The notes under the pieces: model-generated
Databases searched by the model: none
What the model saw: the letters and a program-made list of their open reading frames with translations, nothing else
Told to the model about the DNA's origin: nothing
Translations under genes and position numbers: made by a program
NCBI RefSeq assembly: GCF_023715505.1
Contig: NZ_JAMBOH010000041.1
Coordinates: 1-31,501, forward strand
Length of the DNA: 31,501 nt
Source of the DNA: Neobacillus cucumis
GTDB lineage: Bacteria > Bacillota > Bacilli > Bacillales_B > DSM-18226
Direction of reading: 5' to 3'
In this document: piece by piece, positions 15,596 through 24,318 of the stretch
Layout of the letters: every line of letters begins with the position of its first letter
Numbering within the stretch: position 1 is the first letter of the stretch

Positions 15596-17008
15596 GTGAA
15601 GTTTATGTCAAAAAACCAGGAATTAAAGCGTGGGCTTAAGGCGCGTCATATTCAAATGATTGCTTTGGGTGGTACGATCGGGGTAGGTTTATTTATGGGT
15701 TCGACCAGTACAATTAAATGGACGGGTCCATCGGTTATGATTGCCTATGCAGTTGCCGGACTCTTCTTATTTTTCATCATGCGCTCGATGGGGGAAATGC
15801 TTTATTTGGAACCAACCACCGGTTCATTTGCTGACCTCGGCAATAAATATATCCATCCTTTGGCTGGCTATTTGACAGCTTGGAGCTATTGGTTCCAATG
15901 GATCACTGTCGGCATGTCGGAAATCATCGCTGTTGGTGCGTATATGCATTACTGGTTCCCACATCTGCCAACATGGGTCCCTGGGGTGGTCGCGATGGTG
16001 ATTCTGGGCGTTGCCAACATGATTTCAGTTAAAAACTTTGGTGAATTTGAATTCTGGTTCTCATTAATTAAAGTGTTAACGATTGTCTTCATGATTATTG
16101 CTGGTATTGGCATTATTCTCTTTGGGTTCGGAAATGGCGGCCATGCAATTGGATTTTCAAACATCTGGAAAAACGGCGGCTTTTTTACCGGGGGATTTAA
16201 AGGTTTCTTCTTTGCTCTTTCCATCGTTATCGGTGCTTATCAAGGGGTGGAACTAATAGGGATGACGGCTGGAGAGGCAGAAAATCCGCAAAAAACAATT
16301 ACACATGCTGTGAAAACCACCGTTTGGCGTATTTTAATTTTCTATATTGGTGCTATCTTTGTAATTGTAACTGTTTATCCTTGGAACCAGCTCAATCAAG
16401 TTGGCAGCCCATTCGTATCGGTTTTTGCTAAAATTGGAATAACGGCTGCAGCCGGTATTATCAACTTTGTCGTCATTACGGCAGCAATGAGCGGCTGTAA
16501 CAGCGGCATCTTCAGCGCCACACGAATGCTTTACGCATTGGCGAAAAATGGACAGGCACCAAAGATTTTTGCCAAATTATCGGAAAATAAGGTTCCTGTT
16601 TATTCAACCATAACGGTTTTAATAGGTTTGGCTATTGGTGTTGTGTTAAGCTATGTTGCACCGCCATCCATCTTTGTGTATGTTTACAGTGCGAGTGTAC
16701 TTCCAGGAATGATTCCATGGTTTGTACTGCTCATCAGTGAAATCAAATTTAGAAAAGTAAACGCTGTTGCAATGGAAAAACATCCATTTAAAATGCCTCT
16801 TACACCGTACAGCAACTACGCTACCATTGTATTTTTACTGGTTGTCCTTGTCGGTATGGCGATCAATCCAAGCACGCGCATCCCGTTAATCGCGGGAATT
16901 GGATTCCTTGCATTTATGACAGCCATTTTCTATCTGTTAAAAATGGAAAAACGTGTACCGTTAGACGAAGCCGAAAACGAAAAAGGCACCAAAACGAAAG
17001 CAGTATAA
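15596..17008 (+). CDS. amino acid permease, AAT/YbxG-like (probable threonine or serine uptake)
   Basis: APC-superfamily transporter, 470 aa, about 12 hydrophobic segments. The N-terminal signature KARHIQMIALGGTIGVGLF is typical of the amino acid transporter (AAT) family. Family-typical segments GAYQGVELIGMTAGEAENP and SGCNSGIFSATRMLY follow. The listed start is GTG at 15596, five bases after AAGGGG; an ATG three codons later (15605) is possible. Its place between the threonine and serine degradation genes points to threonine or serine uptake, and the B. subtilis relative YbxG is a threonine permease. It is 51 bases after tdh and likely co-transcribed. Confidence 0.9.
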   Translation: MKFMSKNQELKRGLKARHIQMIALGGTIGVGLFMGSTSTIKWTGPSVMIAYAVAGLFLFFIMRSMGEMLYLEPTTGSFADLGNKYIHPLAGYLTAWSYWFQWITVGMSEIIAVGAYMHYWFPHLPTWVPGVVAMVILGVANMISVKNFGEFEFWFSLIKVLTIVFMIIAGIGIILFGFGNGGHAIGFSNIWKNGGFFTGGFKGFFFALSIVIGAYQGVELIGMTAGEAENPQKTITHAVKTTVWRILIFYIGAIFVIVTVYPWNQLNQVGSPFVSVFAKIGITAAAGIINFVVITAAMSGCNSGIFSATRMLYALAKNGQAPKIFAKLSENKVPVYSTITVLIGLAIGVVLSYVAPPSIFVYVYSASVLPGMIPWFVLLISEIKFRKVNAVAMEKHPFKMPLTPYSNYATIVFLLVVLVGMAINPSTRIPLIAGIGFLAFMTAIFYLLKMEKRVPLDEAENEKGTKTKAV

Positions 17009-17034
17009 TATAAAGAAAACAGATGAAACAGGGG

Positions 17035-17067
17035 GACGGTTCTAATGCTTCATGCATGGGGACCGTC
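17035..17067 (+). other. GC-rich hairpin between permease and serine dehydratase genes
   Basis: GACGGTTC (17035-17042) pairs with GGACCGTC (17060-17067) with one G-U pair, followed only by TTCTTT. It lies 20 bases before the next start codon. It could be a weak terminator or a repeated extragenic hairpin. Confidence 0.45.
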
Positions 17068-17087
17068 TTCTTTGAGGGAGTGATACT

Positions 17088-18650
17088 ATGTCTTTCACGA
17101 GTTTAAGAGAAGTAATTGAACTAGCTAAGCAGCAAAATATAACGATTGCGGAATTAATGATCCAAACTGAAATACAGCAAAAAAGCATTCCACGGGAAGC
17201 GATTATCGAAAAAATGGCCGAGCAATTTAAGGTAATGGAAGAGGCTGTCCTTAGGGGGACGAAAAGTGCTGTCATGTCCCGTACCGGCTTGACCGGCGGT
17301 GATGGGTACCGACTTCACCAATATGCCGAAAATGGAAAATCTTTTATCAATCCCGTGACATTAAATGTTGCAGCCAATGCACTGGCCGTATCAGAGGTCA
17401 ATGCGACAATGGGCCGGATTGTGGCGACACCGACTGCAGGCTCAGCGGGAATCTTGCCGGCAGTACTCGTACACGCTCTGGACAGCGGAAAATTCCCCCG
17501 GGAGCGGATTGTACTGTCGATGTTCACGGCCTCTGCCCTTGGCTTGGTGATTGCCAATAAAGCCTCCATATCAGGGGCAGCCGGCGGATGCCAGGCGGAA
17601 ATAGGCTCAGCAACCGCGATGGCCGCTGGCACTTTAGTTGAGCTTGCCGGCGGCACTCCAGAGCAGGTAGGAAATGCCATCGGAATAGCTTTAAAAAATT
17701 CACTGGGACTAGTTTGTGATCCGGTCGCCGGGCTGGTGGAAATTCCATGTATCCTTCGGAACGGATTACACGCGATTACCGCCCAGGCTGCGGCAGATAT
17801 GGCGTTAGCAGGGGTGGTCAGCATCATTCCACCGGATGAGGTGATCCATGTGATGCATGAAGTCGGGCAGCAAATGCCTGAATCGCTAAGGGAAACCGGG
17901 ATTGGCGGTCTGGCAGGCACCCCGACAGGTAAAAAATTGAAGGCGCAGATTTTCAGCGAAAAGACAAGCGGCTGCGGGCCGGCCAAATATCAAAGCGCCT
18001 ATGAGATTATCGGCCCCGTCATGGTCGGTCCATCAAGTTCACATACAGCAGGTGCTGTCCGCATTGGCAACATAGCCTTTCAGCTGTTAAACGAAAAACC
18101 ATTATTTGCAAAGCTCTCCCTGATGGGTTCCTTTGCTGAAACGTATCAAGGCCATGGCACAGATTTAGCATTATTAGCAGGGTCTCTTGGGTTAACAACA
18201 ATGGATGAAGGCATTCCAAATGCGAAATCCATTGCCGAAGAAAATGGATTACAATACGAGTTTACGAAACGGGTGCTTGGAAGTTACCACCCGAATACGG
18301 TGTTAGTAGAATTATCAGGGGCAATGCGAACTGTAAAGGTATTGGCAAGTTCCTTAGGCGGCGGCAAAGTGGAAGTTCAAGAATTGGATGATTACCCATT
18401 AAAATTTTCCGGAGACCGACCAACACTTGTAATCCGCCATACCGATCGAAAGGGGGTTATTGCCGAGCTATCAGGATCTCTTTATCAAAAAGGGTTAAAT
18501 ATTGCCCGTATGGCGAATGAACGTTCAAAAATCAATGGTTCGGCGATAACGATTTGTGAAATCGACAATCAGATCGAGGGAAATCTCTTAACCATATTGA
18601 AAAAAGAAATTCCCATCATTGATGAAATATTATTAATTCAAACTAAATAG
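17088..18650 (+). CDS. sdaA: L-serine dehydratase, iron-sulfur type, alpha-beta fusion
   Basis: Deaminates L-serine to pyruvate and ammonia using a [4Fe-4S] cluster, 520 aa. The N-terminal part (about 1-295) is the alpha subunit, with the likely cluster cysteines C168 (AAGGCQAE), C210 (GLVCDPV) and C221 (EIPCILRN). The C-terminal part (about 300-520) is the beta subunit, with GPVMVGPSSSHTAGAVR and an ACT domain (TLVIRHTDRKGVIAELSG). B. subtilis keeps the two subunits as separate genes and E. coli SdaA is one chain in beta-alpha order, so alpha-beta order is the reverse arrangement. The start has GAGGGAG upstream. It completes a serine/threonine catabolic set; glycine from Kbl could reach it through serine hydroxymethyltransferase. 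Confidence 0.93.
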   Translation: MSFTSLREVIELAKQQNITIAELMIQTEIQQKSIPREAIIEKMAEQFKVMEEAVLRGTKSAVMSRTGLTGGDGYRLHQYAENGKSFINPVTLNVAANALAVSEVNATMGRIVATPTAGSAGILPAVLVHALDSGKFPRERIVLSMFTASALGLVIANKASISGAAGGCQAEIGSATAMAAGTLVELAGGTPEQVGNAIGIALKNSLGLVCDPVAGLVEIPCILRNGLHAITAQAAADMALAGVVSIIPPDEVIHVMHEVGQQMPESLRETGIGGLAGTPTGKKLKAQIFSEKTSGCGPAKYQSAYEIIGPVMVGPSSSHTAGAVRIGNIAFQLLNEKPLFAKLSLMGSFAETYQGHGTDLALLAGSLGLTTMDEGIPNAKSIAEENGLQYEFTKRVLGSYHPNTVLVELSGAMRTVKVLASSLGGGKVEVQELDDYPLKFSGDRPTLVIRHTDRKGVIAELSGSLYQKGLNIARMANERSKINGSAITICEIDNQIEGNLLTILKKEIPIIDEILLIQTK

Positions 18651-18652
18651 TG

Positions 18653-18750
18653 ATATTCATTCCTATGCATGATTAAATAGTTAAATAAAATGCCTGTACT
18701 CGTGGTAATTGGTCGAAGTTTCGATATTCCAGGGAGTGACAGGCATTTTA
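18653..18750 (+). repeat. copy 2 of the malic enzyme 3' end and terminator
   Basis: The first 49 bases (18653-18701) are identical to 10102-10150, including the last malic enzyme codons and its stop, here with no matching gene in front. The rest is related but diverged. The hairpin is kept: AAAATGCCTGT near 18687-18697 faces ACAGGCATTTT (18739-18749), so it probably terminates the serine dehydratase transcript. Apart from the stop codon (18648-18650) the dehydratase gene is not included. Confidence 0.9.
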
Positions 18751-19057
18751 TATTTAACTAGATTAAATGGAGCCTATCCATTTATAATATAAAACTTGTC
18801 CTCCTTTCTGTCCTCCGAGATTTTATATCACATTTAAAATAATTTAGTCGAACCTTTTTAAAATGATGATTTAAAGCCACTTTTATAAACGATTTCGTTT
18901 TATTCTATATGAAAATGACTGGGCGGCATGATGTAAGCAAACATCATAAAGCTTTACTTTAGATTTTTACATGCAATAAAAAAAGATAAATACTCATCCT
19001 TTTGCTTTAGTAAGTAAAAGGATGAGCTTTTTTTCAGATTTTCTCATTTATTAATGG
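18751..19057. other. intergenic stretch with second copy of a 17-base word
   Basis: The word TGGGCGGCATGATGTAA (18920-18936) also occurs at 4208-4224; here it runs into an inverted repeat ATGATGT (18928-18934) with ACATCAT (18941-18947). The stretch ends in a terminator hairpin. No gene is seen. Confidence 0.5.
18993..19033. terminator. bidirectional terminator between sdaA and the stress gene
   Basis: CTCATCCTTTT (18993-19003) pairs perfectly with AAAAGGATGAG (19016-19026), with a T-run on the plus side (19028-19034) and an A-rich stretch (near 18978-18985) that gives a T-run on the minus strand. It suits the minus-strand stress gene and late plus-strand read-through. Confidence 0.8.
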
Positions 19058-19939
19058 TTAGAGTCTATCAAGATCCACACGATTGTTATCGGTAGTAGTT
19101 TCATTAACTGAAGTATCGCCCTCTTTATTCACTTTTGCCTTTTCACGCTTGACATTTTCTGTTAATTGTTGGTTTTCCGTAACTTCCTTTTTGTTAATCA
19201 CCAGTTCTTCGGTTACAACAGGTTTCTTCGTAACTTCGACTCTTTCCTCGACAATTGGAACGCGAATGGTTTCATCATCGCCTATAGGTGTGGTTGTATC
19301 TGCTTCAGTCCTGTCCACTGCCCGTCTTTCGACGCTAACCTCTTCATGTTGTACGGGAACATTTAACGTTTGCTGTTCTTCAACCACATCTTTTTTAACC
19401 TCTACTTCACCTGTCTGAACTCGTCGTTTATTAACATCTAACTGTTCTTCGCGAAGCTTTATTGAGCGCTGCGAATCTGTGTCGAGAGTATCTTCTAAAT
19501 CCGTTTGTTCACTAGCAAGGGTTCCTCCGGAGACATCATCGGCAACACCAACATTACCTGATCCTTTTTCTTCACCAAGGAGCAGAATCATTCCAGCATT
19601 GAGATCATCTTGGTATTTTAGGGCATCTGCTTCCCTAATGCCCTGGGCGACCAAATGGTCGTAATGAGTAGTTCCGCTGTCATCATTTTGATACATTCGA
19701 TCCTCAAACGGGGTAAACAGGCTCGCTAAGAACCCAGGGTGTTCTTCTGTATGAGTCTCCCTCGTTGCACTTATCTCCTGAGAAGCCACGCCTGTTTCCT
19801 CTTCAATGGAAGAAGGAACAGCTGTTGTATTAGCAATAATCGACAAATCTTTTACAGAATATCCTTGTTTCTGAAATTCCTCTATGGCCCGAACCACTTC
19901 ATCGCTGGAGTTATAAACTCCTAATACTGTTTTACTCAT
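19058..19939 (-). CDS. ysnF: YsnF-like general stress protein (GSP17M + DUF2382)
   Basis: Soluble, highly charged protein of 293 aa. The N-terminal domain (about 1-110: TVLGVYNSSDEVVRAIEEF) is the general stress protein 17M type. The C-terminal part (about 155-270) is DUF2382, with repeated charged segments such as LREEQLDVNKRRVQTGEVEV and VPIVEERVEVTKKPV. The molecular function of the family is unknown. I choose the ATG at complement 19939 (MSKTVLG), because GGAGG lies at proper spacing before it and falls inside the five-residue longer reading. A sigma-B-like promoter lies upstream, agreeing with the general stress assignment. The gene is alone in its orientation here. Confidence 0.9.
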   Translation of the reverse strand: MSKTVLGVYNSSDEVVRAIEEFQKQGYSVKDLSIIANTTAVPSSIEEETGVASQEISATRETHTEEHPGFLASLFTPFEDRMYQNDDSGTTHYDHLVAQGIREADALKYQDDLNAGMILLLGEEKGSGNVGVADDVSGGTLASEQTDLEDTLDTDSQRSIKLREEQLDVNKRRVQTGEVEVKKDVVEEQQTLNVPVQHEEVSVERRAVDRTEADTTTPIGDDETIRVPIVEERVEVTKKPVVTEELVINKKEVTENQQLTENVKREKAKVNKEGDTSVNETTTDNNRVDLDRL

Positions 19940-19992
19940 AGTTATTGCCTCCATTTCTCTTTTTGTTTACTTATAAAGCTTACAAAGTATGC

Positions 19993-20018
19993 TTACCCAG
20001 CTTAATAACATTGGAAAC
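19993..20018 (-). promoter_or_regulatory. sigma-B-type promoter of the ysnF-like gene
   Basis: On the minus strand GTTTCC (20018-20013), a 14-base spacer and GGGTAA (19998-19993) match the sigma-B pattern GTTTAA, 12-15 bases, GGGTAT. It lies 54 bases before the start codon. Confidence 0.7.
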
Positions 20019-20186
20019 TAATTTTGTTGGCATGCTCTGACAACAAAAGCATGCAAAGGAGTAATCCTGATGTAAAAGTAGGATGCATGATTAGTTATCA
20101 GCCCCTAAAGAGAGAAGTCAATTAAAAAAGTTTGAATTTTAATTATTGTTTGATTACTATATTAAAAGAAATGGGGGAGTCAGCTA

Positions 20187-21074
20187 ATGAATGGCTTGAT
20201 GCTTTTTTTATGTATAATTTGGGGTTTTAATTTTGTGATTATGAAACAAGGAAATGGCGTGTTCCCACCTGTTTTGTTTGCTGCCTATCGGTTTTTGCTT
20301 GGGGCAATTGTACTTTTTGGGTTAACCTTTTTTAAAAAAATCCCGCTCCCAGGTAAACGGGAACTAAAGTGGTATATTTTATGCGGGCTGTTACAAACCA
20401 CTTATTTTAACATTGCCGTCCAAATCTCCTTAAATTATATAAGCGCGGGTCTTACATCTGTTCTAACCTATAGCATGCCATTGTTTCTTTCACTTATGGC
20501 TCATTATTTCATTCCTGGAGAGAAATTAACTACTAGAAAGACAGGTGGGATTCTGATTGGAGTATTGGGGTTGTTTTTAGCAATGGATATTCAGTTTGGA
20601 GAAACAATCTGGGCTCCGATTCTTGCATTAAGCTCTGCGATAACATGGGCGTTATCCAGCTTCATTTTCAAAACTAAATTACAAGGCTGTGATACAGTTC
20701 AATTTACTACATGGCAAATGGCTGCTGGAGCTGTTGGATTGTTCTTGTATTCTTTCAGTTTTGAACATGGCCAGTCCCATTGGAGTCTTATGGCTGTAGT
20801 ATACCTTCTATATTCCGGAATTTTGGCATCTGCATTAGCCTTTGTAATATGGTCTCATATTCTTTCTAAAATGAAAGCCAGCAAAGCATCGATTTCTTTG
20901 TTAATTGTACCTGTAGTGGGTACTCTATCAGGGGCTTTATTTTTAAAGGAAAATCTGAATGCCATTGCATTGCTAGGAGTAATTTTGGTACTTTCAGGAG
21001 TTTGGCTGGTAAATACAACAGGTACTGCCCGTATCACACTACATCTCTTAACAGGCAAAAAAAATAAGTGTTAA
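20187..21074 (+). CDS. EamA/DMT-family transporter
   Basis: Membrane protein, 295 aa, with about ten hydrophobic segments in two EamA repeats of five (about 1-140 and 145-285). The first repeat starts LFLCIIWGFNFVIMKQG and the second LALSSAITWALSSFIFKTK. Members of this drug/metabolite transporter group often export amino acids or metabolites; the substrate cannot be read from sequence. The ATG at 20187 has GGGGGAG at good spacing. It appears to be a single-gene unit closed by a strong terminator. Confidence 0.88.
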   Translation: MNGLMLFLCIIWGFNFVIMKQGNGVFPPVLFAAYRFLLGAIVLFGLTFFKKIPLPGKRELKWYILCGLLQTTYFNIAVQISLNYISAGLTSVLTYSMPLFLSLMAHYFIPGEKLTTRKTGGILIGVLGLFLAMDIQFGETIWAPILALSSAITWALSSFIFKTKLQGCDTVQFTTWQMAAGAVGLFLYSFSFEHGQSHWSLMAVVYLLYSGILASALAFVIWSHILSKMKASKASISLLIVPVVGTLSGALFLKENLNAIALLGVILVLSGVWLVNTTGTARITLHLLTGKKNKC

Positions 21075-21180
21075 AGATGAGAATAAATATTTAGTTTGTG
21101 TTAATTCTGTTTGTATTAAACGTCTATGAATATCTTTACCATACTAAAATAAGAACCAATTATGAAATGTCTATAATTAT

Positions 21181-21224
21181 GCAAAATAAAAACCCATCTC
21201 AAAAGAGAAGGGTTTTTATTTTGC
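21181..21224. terminator. strong bidirectional terminator after the EamA gene
   Basis: GCAAAATAAAAACCC (21181-21195) pairs perfectly with GGGTTTTTATTTTGC (21210-21224), extended inside by TCTC/GAGA after one A-A mismatch. Confidence 0.85.
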
Positions 21225-21306
21225 TCAAGCAGCTACCATTGTGGAAAATAAACCAGTTGGGGGCCTTTTTCTTATATTAATTTCAGTTTTCAAGTGGATT
21301 TGTCGA

Positions 21307-21336
21307 TGAATAATTCTTAACCATTTTACGATAATA
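21307..21336 (+). promoter_or_regulatory. sigma-G-like promoter of the germination operon
   Basis: TGAATA (21307-21312), a 17-base spacer and GATAATA (21330-21336) closely match the forespore sigma-G pattern TGAATA, 17-18 bases, CATACTA (-10 five of seven). It lies 31 bases before the first ger start codon and agrees with the forespore expression known for germinant receptor operons. Confidence 0.65.
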
Positions 21337-21367
21337 AAACAATAAGAGGAAAAAAGAGGTTACAGTA

Positions 21368-22855
21368 ATGTTTTTTAAAGAATCTACCACAATCTCTAAA
21401 AATTCAAACGAAAACCTAGAGAAACTAAAAGATGTTCTTTCCAACTGTGAAGATTTAAATATTTTTCCGTGGCAATATGGACCGGATTTAATGTATAACG
21501 CCTTCTCGGTTTATTTCGAGACATTGGTACAAGAAAAAAGCGTAAATTACATGAAAGAATCAATGCAGGATTTGGTACAACATGAAGTTGGTCCAGCAAC
21601 GATGATTAAACCGAAAGATGTCATAAAATTTTTCAGTCAGCATGGAATATCTAGTCAAAACGCTCTTCTTGTTGATAGCTTTGAGCAGGCGGTGGACAAC
21701 ATTTTACAAGGACACGTTGTCATTTTTTTTGATGGCTGGGACCAAGTGTTATCCTATGCTCAAGCAACCCAAATTAACACAAGGCAAGTCACTGAACCTG
21801 TCACGGAATCTGTGGTAAAAGGTCCGCGTGAAGGAACTGTCGAACAGCTACAAAGGAATATCGGGTTACTTCGAACACGATTACAGAACCCAAATTTTAA
21901 AATTGAAAAATTTAGAGCAGGAGGGGCTACCAAAACAGAGGTCGCCTTTGGCTATCTTGAGGGGAAAGTTGACACGGAAACGCTAGCAGAATTTAAAAAA
22001 AGGATCGAGGAGGCTAAAAAAGGAGACATTTTGGAAACTTCCTATATTGAGGAATTAATTGAGGATTCAACTTATTCGCCATTTCCCCAATATCGGTCTA
22101 CTGAACGTCCAGATGTAGCCATTTCTAGCTTATTAGAAGGGAAAATTATTGTAATGGTACAAGGTACCGGAACCATATTAATCTGCCCCGGATTATTAAC
22201 CGAATTCTTTCAAGCAAGCGAAGATTATTATCATCGTGTCGTGTTTTCATCATGTATTCGTCTGTTAAGAATTGCTGCGTTTTTTATAGCTCTATCATTA
22301 CCTAGTATTTATGTCGCATTAACCACATTTCATCCTGAACTCATACCAACCAACCTGTTAATGGCCATTCTTGATACTCGAGAAGGGCTCCCTTTTCCTG
22401 CTTTTGTTGAAGCAATCATCATGATTTTTTTCTTTGAATTACTCAGAGAAGCCGGCATACGTCTGCCAAGACCAGTTGGTTCGGCGGTAAGTATTGTTGG
22501 AGCATTAATAATTGGTGATGCCGCCATTACTGCTAACATTGCTTCCCCAATTATTGTTATTTTAGTGGCATTAACAGGTATTGCTTCTTTCTCTATGCCA
22601 CACTACAGCATCTCTATCAGTTTACGAATCCTTCAATTCCCTTTAATGATTTTAGCTGCTATTTTGGGGGGATTTGGAATTATGATCGGTTACCTGCTGA
22701 TAATGTTACATATTTCGCAGTTACGGTCACTAGGAACGCCGTACTTTAGTCCGCTGACTCCATTTAGACCGAAACAGTTACTTGATGTTTTAATTCGTGC
22801 ACCTCATAAAACATTGTGGGAAACTCCAAGAGTACGTGGTATGCGTAAGAATTAA
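21368..22855 (+). CDS. spore germination protein, GerA-type A subunit (GerKA/GerAA family)
   Basis: A subunit of a nutrient germinant receptor of the spore inner membrane, 495 aa. A large soluble N-terminal domain (about 1-280) holds family segments SVVKGPREGTVEQLQRNI, LLRTRLQNPNFK and YIEELIEDSTYSPFPQYRSTERPD. It is followed by four to six membrane segments (about 295-460) with LREAGIRLPRP and the tail FSPLTPFRP. The receptor binds germinants and triggers ion release. The start ATG lies after AAAGAGG. It is first in an operon with genes for C, small D and B subunits. The germinant is not predictable. Confidence 0.95.
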   Translation: MFFKESTTISKNSNENLEKLKDVLSNCEDLNIFPWQYGPDLMYNAFSVYFETLVQEKSVNYMKESMQDLVQHEVGPATMIKPKDVIKFFSQHGISSQNALLVDSFEQAVDNILQGHVVIFFDGWDQVLSYAQATQINTRQVTEPVTESVVKGPREGTVEQLQRNIGLLRTRLQNPNFKIEKFRAGGATKTEVAFGYLEGKVDTETLAEFKKRIEEAKKGDILETSYIEELIEDSTYSPFPQYRSTERPDVAISSLLEGKIIVMVQGTGTILICPGLLTEFFQASEDYYHRVVFSSCIRLLRIAAFFIALSLPSIYVALTTFHPELIPTNLLMAILDTREGLPFPAFVEAIIMIFFFELLREAGIRLPRPVGSAVSIVGALIIGDAAITANIASPIIVILVALTGIASFSMPHYSISISLRILQFPLMILAAILGGFGIMIGYLLIMLHISQLRSLGTPYFSPLTPFRPKQLLDVLIRAPHKTLWETPRVRGMRKN

Positions 22856-22879
22856 ATCACCTAAGGAAGATGGTAGACA

Positions 22880-24046
22880 ATGAATTCTATCTCCATGAAA
22901 GCTTTGCCTATTATGTTTTTATTACTATCTTTAACAGGTTGTTGGAATAGTAGGGAGTTAACGGATTTTGGCTTTATAATGGGGATTAGTTTAGATCAAA
23001 CAGAAGGTGGGGGCATTGAAATAAACGCACAAGTCTATTCACCTACAGAAACGACAGGAGGAATGGGCGGTGGGGAAAAATCCGCCTATACGAATATAAA
23101 AACAAAAAATGAAAGTGTTTTTGACGGAGTCCGTGACATCAATCGATACTTAGGACGTGTAGCCCGTTGGAGTCATATGCGTGTCATCTTAATTGGAGAA
23201 AAGTTTGCGAAGGAGCAGGATATCGGGGAGATTCTTGACTTTTTTAATCGTAATGAAGATGTCCGCCTCAATACCTTTGTTATTATCACGAATGGAAAAG
23301 CTGTTGACTATTTAACAGTAAAGCCGTTTATTGAACGAACAGTCAGTCAGCAATTACAAACGATTATTGAAAATTCAAACAAATATACAAGTAAGACCAT
23401 TAAAGCCAAAATGTTAGATATTGATGTGCAATTAAATAGTAAATCGAAAACAGCTACGATCCCATATTTTAAAATGAATGATGAAAAACCAAAAGCCCCC
23501 TACAGCAGCGGGGTGGCTATAATTAGTGAAGGAAGAATGGCAGAACACCTCCAACCGAGGGACGTACAACAAGTTCTTATGTTAATGAATGAGTTTAAAA
23601 GTGGAATTATTGAGTTTCCTTGTTTGGATGATGGGAGTCAAAAGACATTAAAAATGGAAACGCTTGAAACCTCCAAAATTAAAACAAAAATAAAGCCTAA
23701 TTTCTCCATGAAACCACCTGCTATTCACTTGTTTACTAAAATCGAAGGAACGATGGGTGAACTAAGATGTACTACAATAACCAATCTTGGAGAAGAAAAA
23801 AAGTTAGAAGATCATATAAAAAAAATAATCAAAAAGAATTTAGAATCAGTAATTGAGCGTATGCAGGAAGAGAAAGTGGATGTGTTGGGAATAGGGAATA
23901 AACTTTATCAACAAGACCCTGCCTTATGGAAAAGGTGGGAAAAGGAATGGGGTGACATTTTTGCCGACATACAATTTACCAGTGATGTTGAAGTAAATGT
24001 TAAAAGTACAGGCATGCCTATTGGCGAAAAAGTAACGGGGGAATAG
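22880..24046 (+). CDS. spore germination lipoprotein, Ger(x)C family
   Basis: C subunit of the germinant receptor, 388 aa, a lipoprotein on the outer face of the spore inner membrane. A signal peptide ends in the lipobox LSLTGC (cysteine at residue 21), followed by WNSRELTDFGFIMGISLDQ, the usual GerC start. The C-terminal part has ERMQEEKVDVLGIGNKLYQQ and WKRWEKEWGDIF, typical of the family. It begins 24 bases after the A-subunit stop, preceded by AAGGAAG. Confidence 0.95.
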   Translation: MNSISMKALPIMFLLLSLTGCWNSRELTDFGFIMGISLDQTEGGGIEINAQVYSPTETTGGMGGGEKSAYTNIKTKNESVFDGVRDINRYLGRVARWSHMRVILIGEKFAKEQDIGEILDFFNRNEDVRLNTFVIITNGKAVDYLTVKPFIERTVSQQLQTIIENSNKYTSKTIKAKMLDIDVQLNSKSKTATIPYFKMNDEKPKAPYSSGVAIISEGRMAEHLQPRDVQQVLMLMNEFKSGIIEFPCLDDGSQKTLKMETLETSKIKTKIKPNFSMKPPAIHLFTKIEGTMGELRCTTITNLGEEKKLEDHIKKIIKKNLESVIERMQEEKVDVLGIGNKLYQQDPALWKRWEKEWGDIFADIQFTSDVEVNVKSTGMPIGEKVTGE

Positions 24047-24048
24047 AC

Positions 24049-24291
24049 TTGGTTGAAAAAACTCTTGTTCTTGTGATCGTGAGCTTAGGTATTTTGGTTT
24101 ACGACGGTCCAAAATTAAAACAAACAAATCGTAGAGAACGTATCGTTTATGGGATATTGACGCTGCCCATCCTATACCTTAGTGTCATTTATGTGTTGGA
24201 TTTAGAATGGCCAACTTTAAATGACCCCGTTCAATTCCTTTTTTCAAAACCTGCCCATAAAATTGTCGAAGCTATAAAAGTAGCCATGTAG
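24049..24291 (+). CDS. small membrane protein, probable germinant receptor D subunit
   Basis: Protein of 80 aa with two hydrophobic segments (about 4-18 and 32-50) and a positively charged loop (KLKQTNRRER). It matches the size and topology of the small D subunits found in some ger operons, which modulate receptor activity. The start is TTG, two bases after the C-subunit stop, with GGGGGAA in the end of that gene as ribosome binding site. Position between the C and B subunit genes supports the assignment. Confidence 0.75.
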   Translation: MVEKTLVLVIVSLGILVYDGPKLKQTNRRERIVYGILTLPILYLSVIYVLDLEWPTLNDPVQFLFSKPAHKIVEAIKVAM

Positions 24292-24318
24292 CTGAATAGA
24301 TAGTAAGGAGAGAGTGAA

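Noticed and set aside
17315..17986. 223-codon minus-strand open frame inside the serine dehydratase gene
   Set aside because: Antisense shadow; the plus-strand frame has clear family motifs and a ribosome binding site.
19083..19418. 111-codon plus-strand open frame opposite the ysnF-like gene
   Set aside because: Serine/threonine-rich mirror image of the charged DUF2382 repeats; not a gene.
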